64,000 bases of DNA from an uncultured Thermogutta sp. (GTDB lineage: Bacteria > Planctomycetota > Planctomycetia > Pirellulales > Thermoguttaceae): assembly GCA_937128505.1 (NCBI GenBank), contig CAKZMM010000083.1, forward strand, positions 62,001 to 126,000, read 5' to 3'. The notes below the pieces were generated by a model. It saw nothing but the letters and a program-made list of their open reading frames with translations, made no database searches and was not told where the DNA came from. Both the position numbers and the translations under genes were made by a program. Shown here piece after piece: positions 39,854 to 49,944 of this stretch. Position 1 is the stretch's first letter. The number at the start of each line of letters is the position of its first letter.

Positions 39854-40600
39854 ATGAAGCCGCGCAAATTTTTAGTAGCACTACCGGTGTACAACGAGCG
39901 CCGCTATGTAGCGGATGTGCTGGCCGAAGTTCTGCGCTTTGCTGCCGAAGTCCTTGTGGTGGATGATGGGTCGACTGACGGAACCTCCGAGTTTCTCAGC
40001 CAAAGGCGCGACATTCATTTGGTTCGCCATCGGGAGAACATGGGCTATGGTGCGGCGCTGAGGACGGCGTTTCAATTTGCTATCGGGCACCACTTCGAAG
40101 TTTTGGTGACGATGGATTGTGATGGGCAGCACGAGCCGCGATTTATCCCGCAATTCGTCGAGGCCTGTGAAGATGCCGATATCGTTTCGGGAAGCCGGTA
40201 CTTGGAGCGTTTTCCGGGGGATAGTGAGCCTCCCGCAGATCGGCGGCGAATCAATGAACTCATCACGTCTCAACTGAACGAAGAACTGGGTCTGAATTTG
40301 ACCGACGCCTTCTGCGGTTTTAAAGCCTACAGAACCGAAGTTTTGCAGCGTTTTGAAATTACCGAAGACGGATATGCGATGCCGCTCGAGATTTGGGTGC
40401 AAGCAGCACAGTTAAAATTGCGGATTGTGGAATTGGCCATTCCATTGGTGTACCTTGACATGAGTCGTTCGTTTGGGGGAGCGCTGGATAACGCGGAGAC
40501 TCGGTTGGAAGTTTATCGTACTGTGCTGGCTCGGAGCCTCGAACGGTATCGAGTGGGCAAATCGTGCCTCTTGAATGCGAGGCAAACGGAACGCGGGTAA
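39854..40600 (+). CDS. GT2 glycosyltransferase (DPM1-like)
   Basis: 248 aa, soluble: no membrane segments. GT-A fold with LVALPVYNERRYV at the N-terminus, VVDDGSTDG (Asp37, Asp38) for nucleotide sugar and TMDCDGQHEP (Asp88, Asp90) as the DxD metal site. SGSRYLERF and an LTDAFCGFKAYR motif near 155-165 are typical of dolichol-/polyprenyl-phosphate glycosyltransferases. It should transfer a sugar from a nucleotide donor, probably to polyprenyl phosphate, at the cytoplasmic membrane face. The stop codon overlaps the start of the next gene (TAATG), so translation is coupled. Confidence 0.93.
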   Translation: MKPRKFLVALPVYNERRYVADVLAEVLRFAAEVLVVDDGSTDGTSEFLSQRRDIHLVRHRENMGYGAALRTAFQFAIGHHFEVLVTMDCDGQHEPRFIPQFVEACEDADIVSGSRYLERFPGDSEPPADRRRINELITSQLNEELGLNLTDAFCGFKAYRTEVLQRFEITEDGYAMPLEIWVQAAQLKLRIVELAIPLVYLDMSRSFGGALDNAETRLEVYRTVLARSLERYRVGKSCLLNARQTERG

Positions 40601-42291
40601 TGGGACAGATCGGATGGCCTTCCAAGACTCACTGGGTGGTGCCCTCTGAAAGCGGGGGAATCCTCTTGGACCCTCCGCTAGAGGAAGCTGCATGCTTGGT
40701 GGTGCAAAACCACGAGCGGCGGGTCAACGGGGCCGATGTGGCAAGTCATGCCGGCTTAGGAGAGCTCACGCGATCCGCGCGTCGAGAAATCATTGAAGCA
40801 GCCGTCGCTTATACGACGGGTTATCGAGACCTTGATTTTCCCCGGCAGTTGGAGCAAAGGCCGCTGATTCTTAGCGGTCATCAGCCCGAGCTTTTTCACC
40901 CGGGGGTGTGGCTGAAGAATTTTGTGTTGGCCGAAATCGCTCGGCGGACAGGGGCCGTACCTATCAATCTGGTCATCGATGCCGACACGATTAAAGGGAC
41001 TTCTTTACCCATCCTTCAGGGAACATTGGCTAATCCGCAACTGGGGACAATTAGCCTCGATGACTACCAACCTTTAGTACCCTTTGAAATCCGGGAGGTT
41101 CAGAACCCAGAGTGCTTTCTTTCCTTTCCCCAGCGGGTTTGCGAGCAACTCGGCCCCTTCGTGGCAAAGCCGTTTGTTTTAGATTTGTGGAAGTTCGTCA
41201 AGCAACGCTTTGGCGAAGAGAAGAGGCTGGGGTACATCTTGGCGCAAAGTCGGCACCTTCTAGAGAAGGAGTGGGGCCTCGTCACGTTGGAGGTTCCTCA
41301 AAGTCGCGTTTGCCGATCGAGGAGCCATTTGTTATTCGTGGCTCGTTTGCTAACGGAGTTGCCTCGATTCCGTGAGGTGTATAACGCGGCCTTGGCCCGG
41401 TATCGGCGATTGCACCGGGTGCGAAGTGCGGCACAACCGCTTCCTGATCTGGGATCACAAGGGGAATGGATCGAGGCACCATTCTGGGTTTGGAGGAGGG
41501 ATAAGCCGCGACGCAAACCGCTTTTCGTTTCTGCGAAGGAAGATCGGATCGTTTTAAGCGACCGAAATGGTTGGGAATTCCCGTTGGATGTGGCAGGTAG
41601 TGTCGGTGTGGAGAAGGCAGCTGAGTGTCTTGCGGATTTGGCAAGTGCCGGCGTATTCTTGCGCTGTCGCGCTTTAATGACGACGCTTTGGGCCCGGCTA
41701 GTTTTGGCGGATTATTTTATCCACGGGATTGGCGGTGCCAAATATGATGAAGTGACTGACGATATCATTCGGGAGTTTTTTGGCGTTGAACCTCCGCCTT
41801 ATATGGTTGTTTCTGGTACACTTTGGCTTGTAAAGGGGGAGCATCGATCCTGCGTCGAGGACCTGCGCGCTGTGGAGGCGGAGCTTCGCCAAGTGCGATT
41901 TCACCCGGAGCGCTTGTTTACAAATGGCTCTGTTGATGCCAAATTGGAAGCTAATTTGTCGCACGACGAGCTTAAGGTCGTGGAAGAGCTGATCGCGGCC
42001 AAGCATGCGTGGATAAGCAAGCAACAAACGCGGGAAAACGCGAGGGAAAGATTTCTCGCGATCCGTCAAATAAATGAAGCTTTCCAGCCCTTCTTGGCGT
42101 CAATAGTGGGTCAATTGGAGGAGAGGCGGCGCAAACTGTTGCAGCAAATTCGCCGACAGAGTATCTTCAGATATCGGGAGTTCCCATTTTGCTTCTTTGA
42201 GGAAAGTTCTTTGCGAGAATTTCTACAGCAAGTGACGAAACTTTCACGCGCGGACGCTACAGGGTCGGGAAACTCTCGGAATTCGGCCTAG
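40600..42291 (+). CDS. Conserved protein with BshC-like N-terminal features
   Basis: 563 aa, cytoplasmic. Residues about 84-135 (PLILSGHQPELFHPGVWLKN, then AVPINLVIDADTIKG) resemble the BshC bacillithiol-ligase pattern GQQPGLF...P...K followed by PVFWI...D. A middle block, RALMTTLWARLVLADYFIHG with GIGGAKYDEVTDDI, is strongly conserved-looking. The C-terminal 100 residues are a charged helical region, as in BshC (about 540 aa). I rate this as distant similarity, not identity. ATG 40600 overlaps the GT2 stop; GTG 40564 is less likely. Confidence 0.65.
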   Translation: MGQIGWPSKTHWVVPSESGGILLDPPLEEAACLVVQNHERRVNGADVASHAGLGELTRSARREIIEAAVAYTTGYRDLDFPRQLEQRPLILSGHQPELFHPGVWLKNFVLAEIARRTGAVPINLVIDADTIKGTSLPILQGTLANPQLGTISLDDYQPLVPFEIREVQNPECFLSFPQRVCEQLGPFVAKPFVLDLWKFVKQRFGEEKRLGYILAQSRHLLEKEWGLVTLEVPQSRVCRSRSHLLFVARLLTELPRFREVYNAALARYRRLHRVRSAAQPLPDLGSQGEWIEAPFWVWRRDKPRRKPLFVSAKEDRIVLSDRNGWEFPLDVAGSVGVEKAAECLADLASAGVFLRCRALMTTLWARLVLADYFIHGIGGAKYDEVTDDIIREFFGVEPPPYMVVSGTLWLVKGEHRSCVEDLRAVEAELRQVRFHPERLFTNGSVDAKLEANLSHDELKVVEELIAAKHAWISKQQTRENARERFLAIRQINEAFQPFLASIVGQLEERRRKLLQQIRRQSIFRYREFPFCFFEESSLREFLQQVTKLSRADATGSGNSRNSA

Positions 42292-42432
42292 CGTATTGCA
42301 GGTCTTCTACAGCATACGCGGCTCGATGTTGCTTCTTTGGATCGAACGGGGGGATTTTCTCTCCAGCTTCGATATGCCCACTCGGTGAGAAGCAAATTCG
42401 GTCAGTTCGGAGAACCGAAATCGGTCGAAAGG

Positions 42433-43806
42433 ATGCGCCGTATGATGGACCAGACCGAGCATTGGGCTACAGCCTCTATCGAGGCTCCCGAGTCCCAACT
42501 GCATACTTCAATGGACCGTTCATCCTTTTCTATCGTTCCGGCACAGGCCACGGATTTTCCAGCCTTTTACCATTTTTTAAGTTCTACGCGGAGCGATTGG
42601 CGGCCCGGGGAAATCGCAGCCTGTTGGAACGATACGGAAAACCGCCCCAGTGATACACTCTTCATCCGTCGCGATCGGGAACTCGTCGGGGTGGTACAGT
42701 TGGTTCGACGTCAGATGTATTACGGGAAAGCTACCATCCCGGTGGCCGCGCTGCGAGGGTGGGCTCTTATGCCCAAGGTAGACTCTGGCGGGCTCAGTCG
42801 CCTACTTCTTAGCCGAGTAGAGCAAAACATGCGAATGGGCGGTGCGGCGTTGGGCTTGGTTTGGACGAGAAGCCCCAAATTCTTCCTTCAGGCGGGTTGG
42901 GTTGAGTGTTTCCGCCGGAATATCGTGGCATTACCCACCGATTTCGGGCTGCTGAGCCTGTGTCAACGGGGCATTTGGGGAAAACGGCCTCGGGCTCACT
43001 TGCACATTCGGCCATGTCGACGATGGGATGTGACGGCACTCAGTAAGCTGTATCAAAATTGCGTTGTCGGACAGTACGGGCCGTTCCTCAGGTCGGCGAA
43101 ATACTGGACTTGGTTGCTCGATCGCCGGGGTTTTGACGAACTGATTGTCGCCCTGGAGGGGCAGCAGGATGCTCCTGATGACGGAGGGGAAACTTCCTCG
43201 AAACTTCTTGGCTATTATGCCACCCGCTCGGGCCGGATTGTGGAGATGATGGCCTGCACCCATCGATCCCAGCCGGCGTGTGAACTGCTGTTGTTTGCCT
43301 TTCGGGATGCAAAAGAGCACAATCGGCAGCAAGTCGAACTGGAGGCTCCCTGGGGAAGCCAGTGTTGTAGTTTTCTCCAAAAACTCTTGGGGGAGAAGAT
43401 GCCCGCAGGCCACCCCGGCGACTCGTCCGTCATGGCGAAGTTGCTCGACCCCGCGAGCTTTCTGACGAGCATGCTCCCAGAACTTTCCTTCCGTTTTCTG
43501 CAAAGCGGGCGTGCGCCCGGTGCATCGCTCGGTCTAAGGATCGAGGGCCATCCCTTCACGTGTCGCCTTGAGGAATCGCAGGTGAGAATTCTGCGAAATA
43601 GCCGTGCGGATTGCTGGGTAAATTTGAGCCAACATCAGGCGACGCGGCTGTTTCTCATCGGGCAAAGACCTAGCGACGACGGGCTCAAAAGCCGGGAAAA
43701 GCCCGAGGATGTTGGGGCAGGCCTTGTGCGCGAACTGCTCCAGGATTTATTTCCACCCATTGGATTTTGGCGGTCCGTGTTGGACGACTTGAAGTCGCGC
43801 GAATGA
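42433..43806 (+). CDS. Two-domain GNAT-like acetyltransferase (Eis/MshD-like layout)
   Basis: About 457 aa. FSIVPAQATDFPAFYHFL begins an N-terminal GNAT-like domain, which includes VPVAALRGWALMPKVDSGGLSRLLL (given in parts: VPVAALRGWALMP, GGLSRLLL) as a probable acetyl-CoA site region. A second, weaker one begins at HIRPCRRWDVTALSKLYQN, and the C-terminal 110 residues resemble a sterol-carrier-like tail as in Eis proteins. A single motif does not prove activity. The start is uncertain (ATG 42433, 42442 or 42511, or TTG 42337). It follows the BshC-like gene by about 140 bp on the same strand. Confidence 0.7.
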   Translation: MRRMMDQTEHWATASIEAPESQLHTSMDRSSFSIVPAQATDFPAFYHFLSSTRSDWRPGEIAACWNDTENRPSDTLFIRRDRELVGVVQLVRRQMYYGKATIPVAALRGWALMPKVDSGGLSRLLLSRVEQNMRMGGAALGLVWTRSPKFFLQAGWVECFRRNIVALPTDFGLLSLCQRGIWGKRPRAHLHIRPCRRWDVTALSKLYQNCVVGQYGPFLRSAKYWTWLLDRRGFDELIVALEGQQDAPDDGGETSSKLLGYYATRSGRIVEMMACTHRSQPACELLLFAFRDAKEHNRQQVELEAPWGSQCCSFLQKLLGEKMPAGHPGDSSVMAKLLDPASFLTSMLPELSFRFLQSGRAPGASLGLRIEGHPFTCRLEESQVRILRNSRADCWVNLSQHQATRLFLIGQRPSDDGLKSREKPEDVGAGLVRELLQDLFPPIGFWRSVLDDLKSRE

Positions 43807-44282
43807 GTGGATTAGCCGTCGTTTTTAGGCTGCGTCACTTCGTGCATTATTTGTTTTGCCATCTCACCGTATTTCAATGACTCATCGTTAACGCAGAGCC
43901 CACGAAAAGATTGGCCGCGCAATTTCGGTCCCTCATTAGTCACCCGTTTTGAAGCCCTCTGAGCACCTTTGTCGGAGTAGCGAAATTCTCATGAGGGCAG
44001 GACTATCTTGATCTTCTGTTGCCCGAATCACTCAGCCAGATCAAACGCTAATCCAGATCAAACGGTCATTAAGCAGGGGCCTTCTCTGCCGCAGAAAATG
44101 CAAACCCACAATTCCAACTTGGAAGCCGGCAGAAGAGCATAGGAAGCCCCTCGGGAAAGAAGAACGGCAAATGAGTGAGCTTCCGCGGGATTGATCGCTC
44201 GTGCTAGACCACGAGGGCATCCTGGAAAAAGATTCCTGCTTGGCGCAAAGCGGAAGCCTCGGTAAATCCCAGCAAGCACATC
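43807..44282. other. Intergenic region between convergent genes
   Basis: About 475 bp. CCAGATCAAACG occurs at 44036-44047 and 44053-44064. No gene. Confidence 0.5.
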
Positions 44283-45425
44283 TCAGGATTGAATCTCAAG
44301 CATTCTCCGAAGCGCAACCCGGGCCAATTGCGCCGTTTCCGGCTCCACCTCAATCACGTTGACCGGCGTTCCGGCCGCAAGGTTTTCCAAGGCCCAGCAC
44401 AGATGAGGTAGGTCGATTCGGAACATGGTAGAACACATGCAAACTACCGGAGATAGGAAGAAAATCTCCTTATCTGGATGTTCGTGTTTCAAGCGATTGA
44501 CGAGGTGCAGTTCCGTCCCGATTGCCCAGCGTGTCCCTGGAGGTGAGGCTGCGACGGTCCGGATGATTTTGCTCGTCGAGCCTACTTCGTCCGCCAGCGA
44601 CACGACCTCCATGGTGCATTCGGGGTGCACGATGATCCTGATACCGGGGTATTTTTCGCGGAAGTAATGCACGTGCTCCGGCCGAAAAATCTGATGGACG
44701 CTACAATGTCCCCGCCAAAGAATGATTCGCGCTCGCCGCAAGGCATCCGGGTCATTACCGCCCAGCGGCTGATTCGGGTCCCAAACCGGCATTTCATCCA
44801 GCGGGATACCCATCTGCAAGCCGGTGTTCCGACCCAGGTGTTGATCGGGGAGAAACAACACGCGGTTCTTCCGAGCAAATGCCCACTCTAGTGCTCCCCG
44901 TGCGTTGGCCGAAGTGCACACCACGCCGCCGTGAATACCGCAGAAAGCTTTAATGCTGGCTGCCGAATTGATGTAGGTTACCGGCGTAGCGGGGTCCGGG
45001 CCGAGTGTCTCAGTCAACTCCTGCCAGCATTCTTCCACCTGCTCAAGGGCTGCCATGTCGGCCATCGAGCAGCCGGCAGCTAAATCGGGCAAAACCACCG
45101 TGGCTCGACAGCCCCGGGAAGAGACCCGCTCCGGATCGTTGGCTAAAATATCAGCCGTCTCTGCCATAAAATGAACACCGCAGAAAACGATGGCCCGACA
45201 ATCCCGGTTTTCCGCGGCATATTGACTCAATTTGTAGCTATCTCCACGGGCATCGGCAAACGCGATTACCTCGTCCCGTTGGTAGTGGTGTCCCAAAATT
45301 ACAAGGGACGGTCCTAACCGTTCGCGCACTGAAGCAATACGCTGAGTGAGCTCTTCCGGAGGTAGCGATTTAAATTCGCTAAATGAAATGCCGGCCGATT
45401 GTCGAGTGCTGATCGTTTCTAGCAT
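44283..45425 (-). CDS. nadA: Quinolinate synthase A
   Basis: Condenses iminoaspartate and dihydroxyacetone phosphate to quinolinate in NAD biosynthesis; a [4Fe-4S] enzyme. About 380 aa. The three domains show ILGHHYQRDEV, VFCGVHFMAETADIL, GCSMADM, YINSAASIKAF, LPDQHLGRNTG, HPECTMEV and VCMCSTMFR. Expected cluster ligands are the Cys of GCSM, of HPEC and of CMCSTM. ATG 45425 is chosen; TTG 45446 would add seven residues. nadB and nadC are not adjacent. Confidence 0.97.
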   Translation of the reverse strand: MLETISTRQSAGISFSEFKSLPPEELTQRIASVRERLGPSLVILGHHYQRDEVIAFADARGDSYKLSQYAAENRDCRAIVFCGVHFMAETADILANDPERVSSRGCRATVVLPDLAAGCSMADMAALEQVEECWQELTETLGPDPATPVTYINSAASIKAFCGIHGGVVCTSANARGALEWAFARKNRVLFLPDQHLGRNTGLQMGIPLDEMPVWDPNQPLGGNDPDALRRARIILWRGHCSVHQIFRPEHVHYFREKYPGIRIIVHPECTMEVVSLADEVGSTSKIIRTVAASPPGTRWAIGTELHLVNRLKHEHPDKEIFFLSPVVCMCSTMFRIDLPHLCWALENLAAGTPVNVIEVEPETAQLARVALRRMLEIQS

Positions 45426-46504
45426 GGCCGAGGTCTCGAGCGTCAATTTGGGACGCAGAAGATTTCAAACTAGTTCATGAATGATCAAGAATTTCCGCCA
45501 ACCGCTACTCAATGGCAACTGTCAGAACTTTAACAATAGTTGATCCAAGAGATCTTCAATCGCAAAGTTAAACAAGGACCTTTTCTTACCAACGTAAATC
45601 TCTACGTGCAGCGAGTGCTTTTGAAAATCAACTACGTCCATAGCCGCGGATCGCTGCTCACTCCATCGCTTTTGCTTCGATTACTCGCCGATTTGAAGTT
45701 GCGCTGAGGTTTTTCAGATCCACTCATACAAAGTTGCTAGGTTTTGCCTTGATTATATGTTTTAGAGTTTGCATCGGCCAGTTAAGCCGTAGATTCGCCG
45801 CCCGAGAGATGAAGTATAAAGGGCTTACGCCGCTCAAGCGGTAAAAATGCCCGTGGAGGTCGGTGGATTTGATCGCTTTCGTGAGGTGGGTTGTTGTTTC
45901 CGGCGGCACCCAATCGGCGCAAACCAGTTTCATATGTTTAGGTGGGCGGAACGATTTTGCGTCCAAAAAAATTCGACAGCCATGGTCTAAAGATCGCTAT
46001 GGTCCTCAGATCGATAAAGAGGAGTCCACAGATCGATAGAGAGGCGTGGTGAAGTAAGGAGCTGCTTTCGTCGGTGCACTTAGGGTAATTAAACTCGCTG
46101 GCAGGTGACGCCAGAAGGCGGTACAAACCTGACTGAACTGCACCCAAGCGGAAAGCCACCGAAGCGACTGTGCGTCTGGTTTCACGAATACTAAATCTGG
46201 CTTCGCGAATAATGAACCATGGGATGCCCAAAGCACTTACCCAAGATTGACTCAAAAAAATTTCCTGAAGATTGCCCTCGCGAGCATGCGGTCCTTGCAA
46301 GAATCAGTTCATCCAAGTTGTCTTAGGGAACCTTTACAAGAAAACCAGACGATTCATGGTGTGGGGCGTCAATGAGGAAAAGCAAACTTTGAATTAGAAA
46401 AGTGCCGCAGTCAGGGCCGCGAAGGGAACCTGACCGGATCGCTACCCTTGAAAGCAGGCGTGAGGTTGGGGGTTATCCGCTCGAAAGGGCCTCTTTACCT
46501 GGCC
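45426..46504. other. Long intergenic region
   Basis: About 1.1 kb. Carries a 21-bp near-tandem repeat (46002-46022 and 46024-46044, unit GTCCWCAGATCGATARAGAGG) and a TCTGGYTTCRCGAATA pair at about 46175 and 46196. No gene. Confidence 0.5.
46002..46044. repeat. Near-tandem 21-bp duplication
   Basis: 46002-46022 and 46024-46044 share GTCC.CAGATCGATA.AGAGG with two mismatches. Confidence 0.9.
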
Positions 46505-48043
46505 TCATTGCGGCACTTGAAAGTCGGGATGACGATCTTTGTGAAGATCGATAACATCCTGCAAAATGAACGGCTGCGGCCAAGGCTCATCTCGGGCATC
46601 AAGGATCCGCTGATAGTTGCGAATAATATCAAGAAGCTCGCGCCCTGTGCTGCCATCCTTGACCAGTTGAGGAAATTCGGGCAGATCCAATAACTCCCGC
46701 CATTTGGCCAAGCCTTTGTCGTAGTACTCCTTCGCCCGAATTAAATCCGAATTGCGAAACGCCTCGTCCCCGAGGTAAATGAGCTCCCGGGCTTCCAAGG
46801 CTTGCGGAGTCTGCTCGAATTGCGCCCGCATTCGCCAATATTCAAAATTCACGATGGTTCGCTGCTGTACGATCCGCTCAGACTTCTCCATCGCCTTTTC
46901 CGCTTCATCAGCCAAACGAAGCGCTTCCTGCCGATTCGGGCCGGAGATCCGCTGCGCAACCTCACGATGGGAGACGGTGATCTTAGCCTCAGCCTGAAAA
47001 GCTTGCATTTGCTGTTCGACGGTGCGCTCCTGCGGAAGCGTTTCAAGAGCTATGCGCTCTTCCGGCGTTAAGCGGCGCAACTTCTCCTGCCGAATCTTTT
47101 CGCGGAGACCGGGAGCCAATTCGTCCAGTCTCGCTGCCGCTTCTGCCACCTGGCGATCCAAAGCCTCACGATCATTCAATCGAATCACTTCGTCGCCACT
47201 GGTGGGAAACTCTCGGTTTCCGAATTCGAGCCATTCTTCCAAGGCCCGAACCCACGATCGCTTGGCCCGTTCGCCGAAAATACCATCTCGCTCTAAATAC
47301 TCAGAATAGTTCATTTGACACATGGGGCGATCAGAGTAGAACAGAAGCGGACTTATACCCCGCAACACTGCCCCCTGATCGACCATTTGCTCGCCCCGTT
47401 GGAACCATTCTTTACCCACAAGCCAGTTGTCGCGGAGCTCCTTGGGACGAGTTGCGTGGAAATCGTCATCATCGCGGAAAAGCCGCCGAAACTGCTTCCA
47501 CTCGTCCGCCCGGCCAATTTTTTGGGCAATAAACCAACCGGTATCCCAAACCAATTTCGGCTCGAATTCGTTGTATCGGATCCCTTTTTTCAAGAATTCG
47601 ATGCCGCGAATAACCCAATCGTATCTTTTACGGTAATCGTCAAACTCGGCCGAAACGTTGTATGACAAGTTCCAAGCCTGGAAACGCCAGACGCTGATGA
47701 AATGCGGCTCGAGCTTTACTAACTGCTCCAAGGTGGCTGACAAACTCGTCCAATCCTTTTTCATTTTGTGGGTATCAGCCTGCTTCCATAGGATGTTCGC
47801 AGCCACCCCACGGAGTCCCAGCGTCGCCAATCGCATGGCCTCGCTTGTTGGGTCGATTTCACCTAGCTCCGCCTCGCTCAAACCATATTCGGTTCGAAGC
47901 TGCGCTAGCAGGCCTCCGGGGCCTCCGCTAACCCCTCGCGCACCTACGGTGGCGGGCTGCCCCAACCAAAAAAGCGGCAACAGCAAAACGGCGATAATTC
48001 CCAAATACACGATTTTACGAATGAAGATCTGCCGGAATGTCAT
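46505..48043 (-). CDS. Membrane-anchored helical protein of the ABC exporter operon
   Basis: 512 aa with an N-terminal signal-anchor (IVYLGIIAVLLLPLFWLG) and a mostly helical, charged body. It contains TPR-like repeats near residues 90-180 (ILWKQADTHKMKKDWTSL and WRFQAWNLSYNVSAEFDDYR) and a coiled region 300-420 rich in Glu, Arg and Gln. I know no function. The start overlaps the permease stop by 4 bases (ATGA). Since the ATPase, permease and this gene overlap in sequence, they almost certainly act together. Confidence 0.8.
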   Translation of the reverse strand: MTFRQIFIRKIVYLGIIAVLLLPLFWLGQPATVGARGVSGGPGGLLAQLRTEYGLSEAELGEIDPTSEAMRLATLGLRGVAANILWKQADTHKMKKDWTSLSATLEQLVKLEPHFISVWRFQAWNLSYNVSAEFDDYRKRYDWVIRGIEFLKKGIRYNEFEPKLVWDTGWFIAQKIGRADEWKQFRRLFRDDDDFHATRPKELRDNWLVGKEWFQRGEQMVDQGAVLRGISPLLFYSDRPMCQMNYSEYLERDGIFGERAKRSWVRALEEWLEFGNREFPTSGDEVIRLNDREALDRQVAEAAARLDELAPGLREKIRQEKLRRLTPEERIALETLPQERTVEQQMQAFQAEAKITVSHREVAQRISGPNRQEALRLADEAEKAMEKSERIVQQRTIVNFEYWRMRAQFEQTPQALEARELIYLGDEAFRNSDLIRAKEYYDKGLAKWRELLDLPEFPQLVKDGSTGRELLDIIRNYQRILDARDEPWPQPFILQDVIDLHKDRHPDFQVPQ

Positions 48044-49944
48044 TCCGCTACCTCACGCGCTTTCAAAAAGAAGTAACCAGCCACGCAAACCGGAAGTACA
48101 ATCGCGACCGTTTGCAACAGTCGAATCAACACGACTTCCCCCGGAATATCGAATCCGTACGCCACGAAATTCGACCATCCGAATTCCCCCAAAGGAGGTA
48201 AAACATTGGCCGCAGCGTAAAGGAAGCCGCGCGCCCCGACATCGGCCATCTTTAGTAGGGTCGTGCCAAGGCCCGGCTCCAGTTGCGTCATCACATTCTC
48301 TTGAGTGATCAAGCGGTAGAAAGATTCGAACGGGCCACCCCCCCAAGTCTGCCCAAAAGCCAACTGCGTCATAAAATCGCGGAAGAGCCCGCCGATCATT
48401 ACTCCCAGCGTAGCAATAAGGGCTACGGGGGCGCTAAGGAACGTGCTGAGCATCACCCCGTACGCCAACACGATCGTCATTTGTAACCAAATTCCGAGGA
48501 ATCCCTTGAGCAAATTTAACGCGAAATAACCATCTCTTGCCCGAAGATATAAGTCCGGTTTCGCAGCCCCAAAATACTGCCCGGGCTCCAAGCAGCGAAT
48601 CCAAATTTCGAGTTTACCGTTGTCCGTCAAGTCCTCGAAAAGGTCGAACTCCTGCTTCTTTGCTAACTGGTGATCGAGGGTCTCACTCGGCGGATCCAAC
48701 TCGACTCCCTGCGGCCCGATCCGCTTGCGTTGGATGATTTGTACGCTGGAAGCCTTAGTGATCAGCCTCGGGATGAAAAATTGGTTTGTAGACACACCTT
48801 GATTGAGAGCAAATTCCTTCGATTCGAAAATTTCCGTTTCGACGGTTAGGCCGGTCCGCGGATTTCGTACCGCGATGCTTCCCAATACACCTTTCTCAAT
48901 ATTTCCCTTATGGGTTCGAAACACTCCTAAGTTTAACTCAAGGGGTAATCCGTCGGGAAAGCGACGGGGCGTGATCCCCGCGAAGGTCCATATAAAGGCG
49001 GCTGGGCTCCCACCCTGGATATAACCGCGGTAGGTCCATTCATCGCCTACATTCAATCCTTCTTTGGTGTCGACCCCATCGCGATCGCGGAATTGCAAAT
49101 CCCCATAAACCACAACTCGCGCAAGTAGTGCCTCCTCGGCCGGTCCCAAAGAGTACTTAGCGTCAGGTGGGATACCAGAGACTTCAAGTCGGTGCACGTG
49201 CCCGTGCCTCATCTCCACTCGCGCTTTGCCATCCGGGTCGACATATACACGATGCTTGTGACCATGAACCGTGCTCGTAAACCCGGTATAGCCCTCGACG
49301 ATGCCTTGCGGATCGGTCATCGCCGAGAGGTTCTCGGAACTTAACGTATGAGTATGAGATAAGCCAGAAATCACAAAGAGGTAACTAACGCCGCACATCA
49401 AAAGCAGTAGCACCGTTCCCACCAAAGCGAAACCGGCGACACGTCCGAACACTATTTCGCTGATGCGAACCGGCTTGGTGACCACCGTCTGAATCGTGCG
49501 ATTGCGAATATCGTTGGGCAAGCTGTAGCAGCTTAAGAAGAGGGCGAGCAGGATGATCAAATACCCGGTCGACGAAAGCACAAAATTCAAGTAAAGCACC
49601 GACGGATTGGTGCTTGCCGGGTCGATGTACCATCCGGCAAAGAGCAAGAGCAGGATAAACAACGCGAAAACGGCAAGTACCCGTCTGCGGATCGATTCCT
49701 TAATCGCCAGAAAAACGAGCCCGGAGATCCGCCGGAAGGAAATAGCGCCGATCAGGTCCGTAAACGCCTCCACGATTGCGCGCCCAATACTCACGGCAGC
49801 CCTTTTAAATCCGCGTTCTACCGTGAGCACAAAACTCGCCAATAGCAAACCGAACACGCATACCACTACTATGAGCGCGACCCATACAAGCGCCGCCTGG
49901 ACAAACCACGTCCAAAACGGGGGAAGAACTTTTTCAATGACCAT
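48040..49944 (-). CDS. ABC-2 type permease with large His-rich extracytoplasmic region
   Basis: About 634 aa. Helices: [77 protein letters not shown], then a loop of about 300 residues, two more near [19 protein letters not shown] and a last [15 protein letters not shown]. The loop contains clusters [22 protein letters not shown] and [10 protein letters not shown]. The motif [23 protein letters not shown] (in parts: [23 protein letters not shown]) is typical of ABC-2 permeases. ATG 49944 gives an 11-base overlap with the ATPase end. The cargo is unknown. Confidence 0.88.
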   Translation of the reverse strand: MVIEKVLPPFWTWFVQAALVWVALIVVVCVFGLLLASFVLTVERGFKRAAVSIGRAIVEAFTDLIGAISFRRISGLVFLAIKESIRRRVLAVFALFILLLLFAGWYIDPASTNPSVLYLNFVLSSTGYLIILLALFLSCYSLPNDIRNRTIQTVVTKPVRISEIVFGRVAGFALVGTVLLLLMCGVSYLFVISGLSHTHTLSSENLSAMTDPQGIVEGYTGFTSTVHGHKHRVYVDPDGKARVEMRHGHVHRLEVSGIPPDAKYSLGPAEEALLARVVVYGDLQFRDRDGVDTKEGLNVGDEWTYRGYIQGGSPAAFIWTFAGITPRRFPDGLPLELNLGVFRTHKGNIEKGVLGSIAVRNPRTGLTVETEIFESKEFALNQGVSTNQFFIPRLITKASSVQIIQRKRIGPQGVELDPPSETLDHQLAKKQEFDLFEDLTDNGKLEIWIRCLEPGQYFGAAKPDLYLRARDGYFALNLLKGFLGIWLQMTIVLAYGVMLSTFLSAPVALIATLGVMIGGLFRDFMTQLAFGQTWGGGPFESFYRLITQENVMTQLEPGLGTTLLKMADVGARGFLYAAANVLPPLGEFGWSNFVAYGFDIPGEVVLIRLLQTVAIVLPVCVAGYFFLKAREVAE

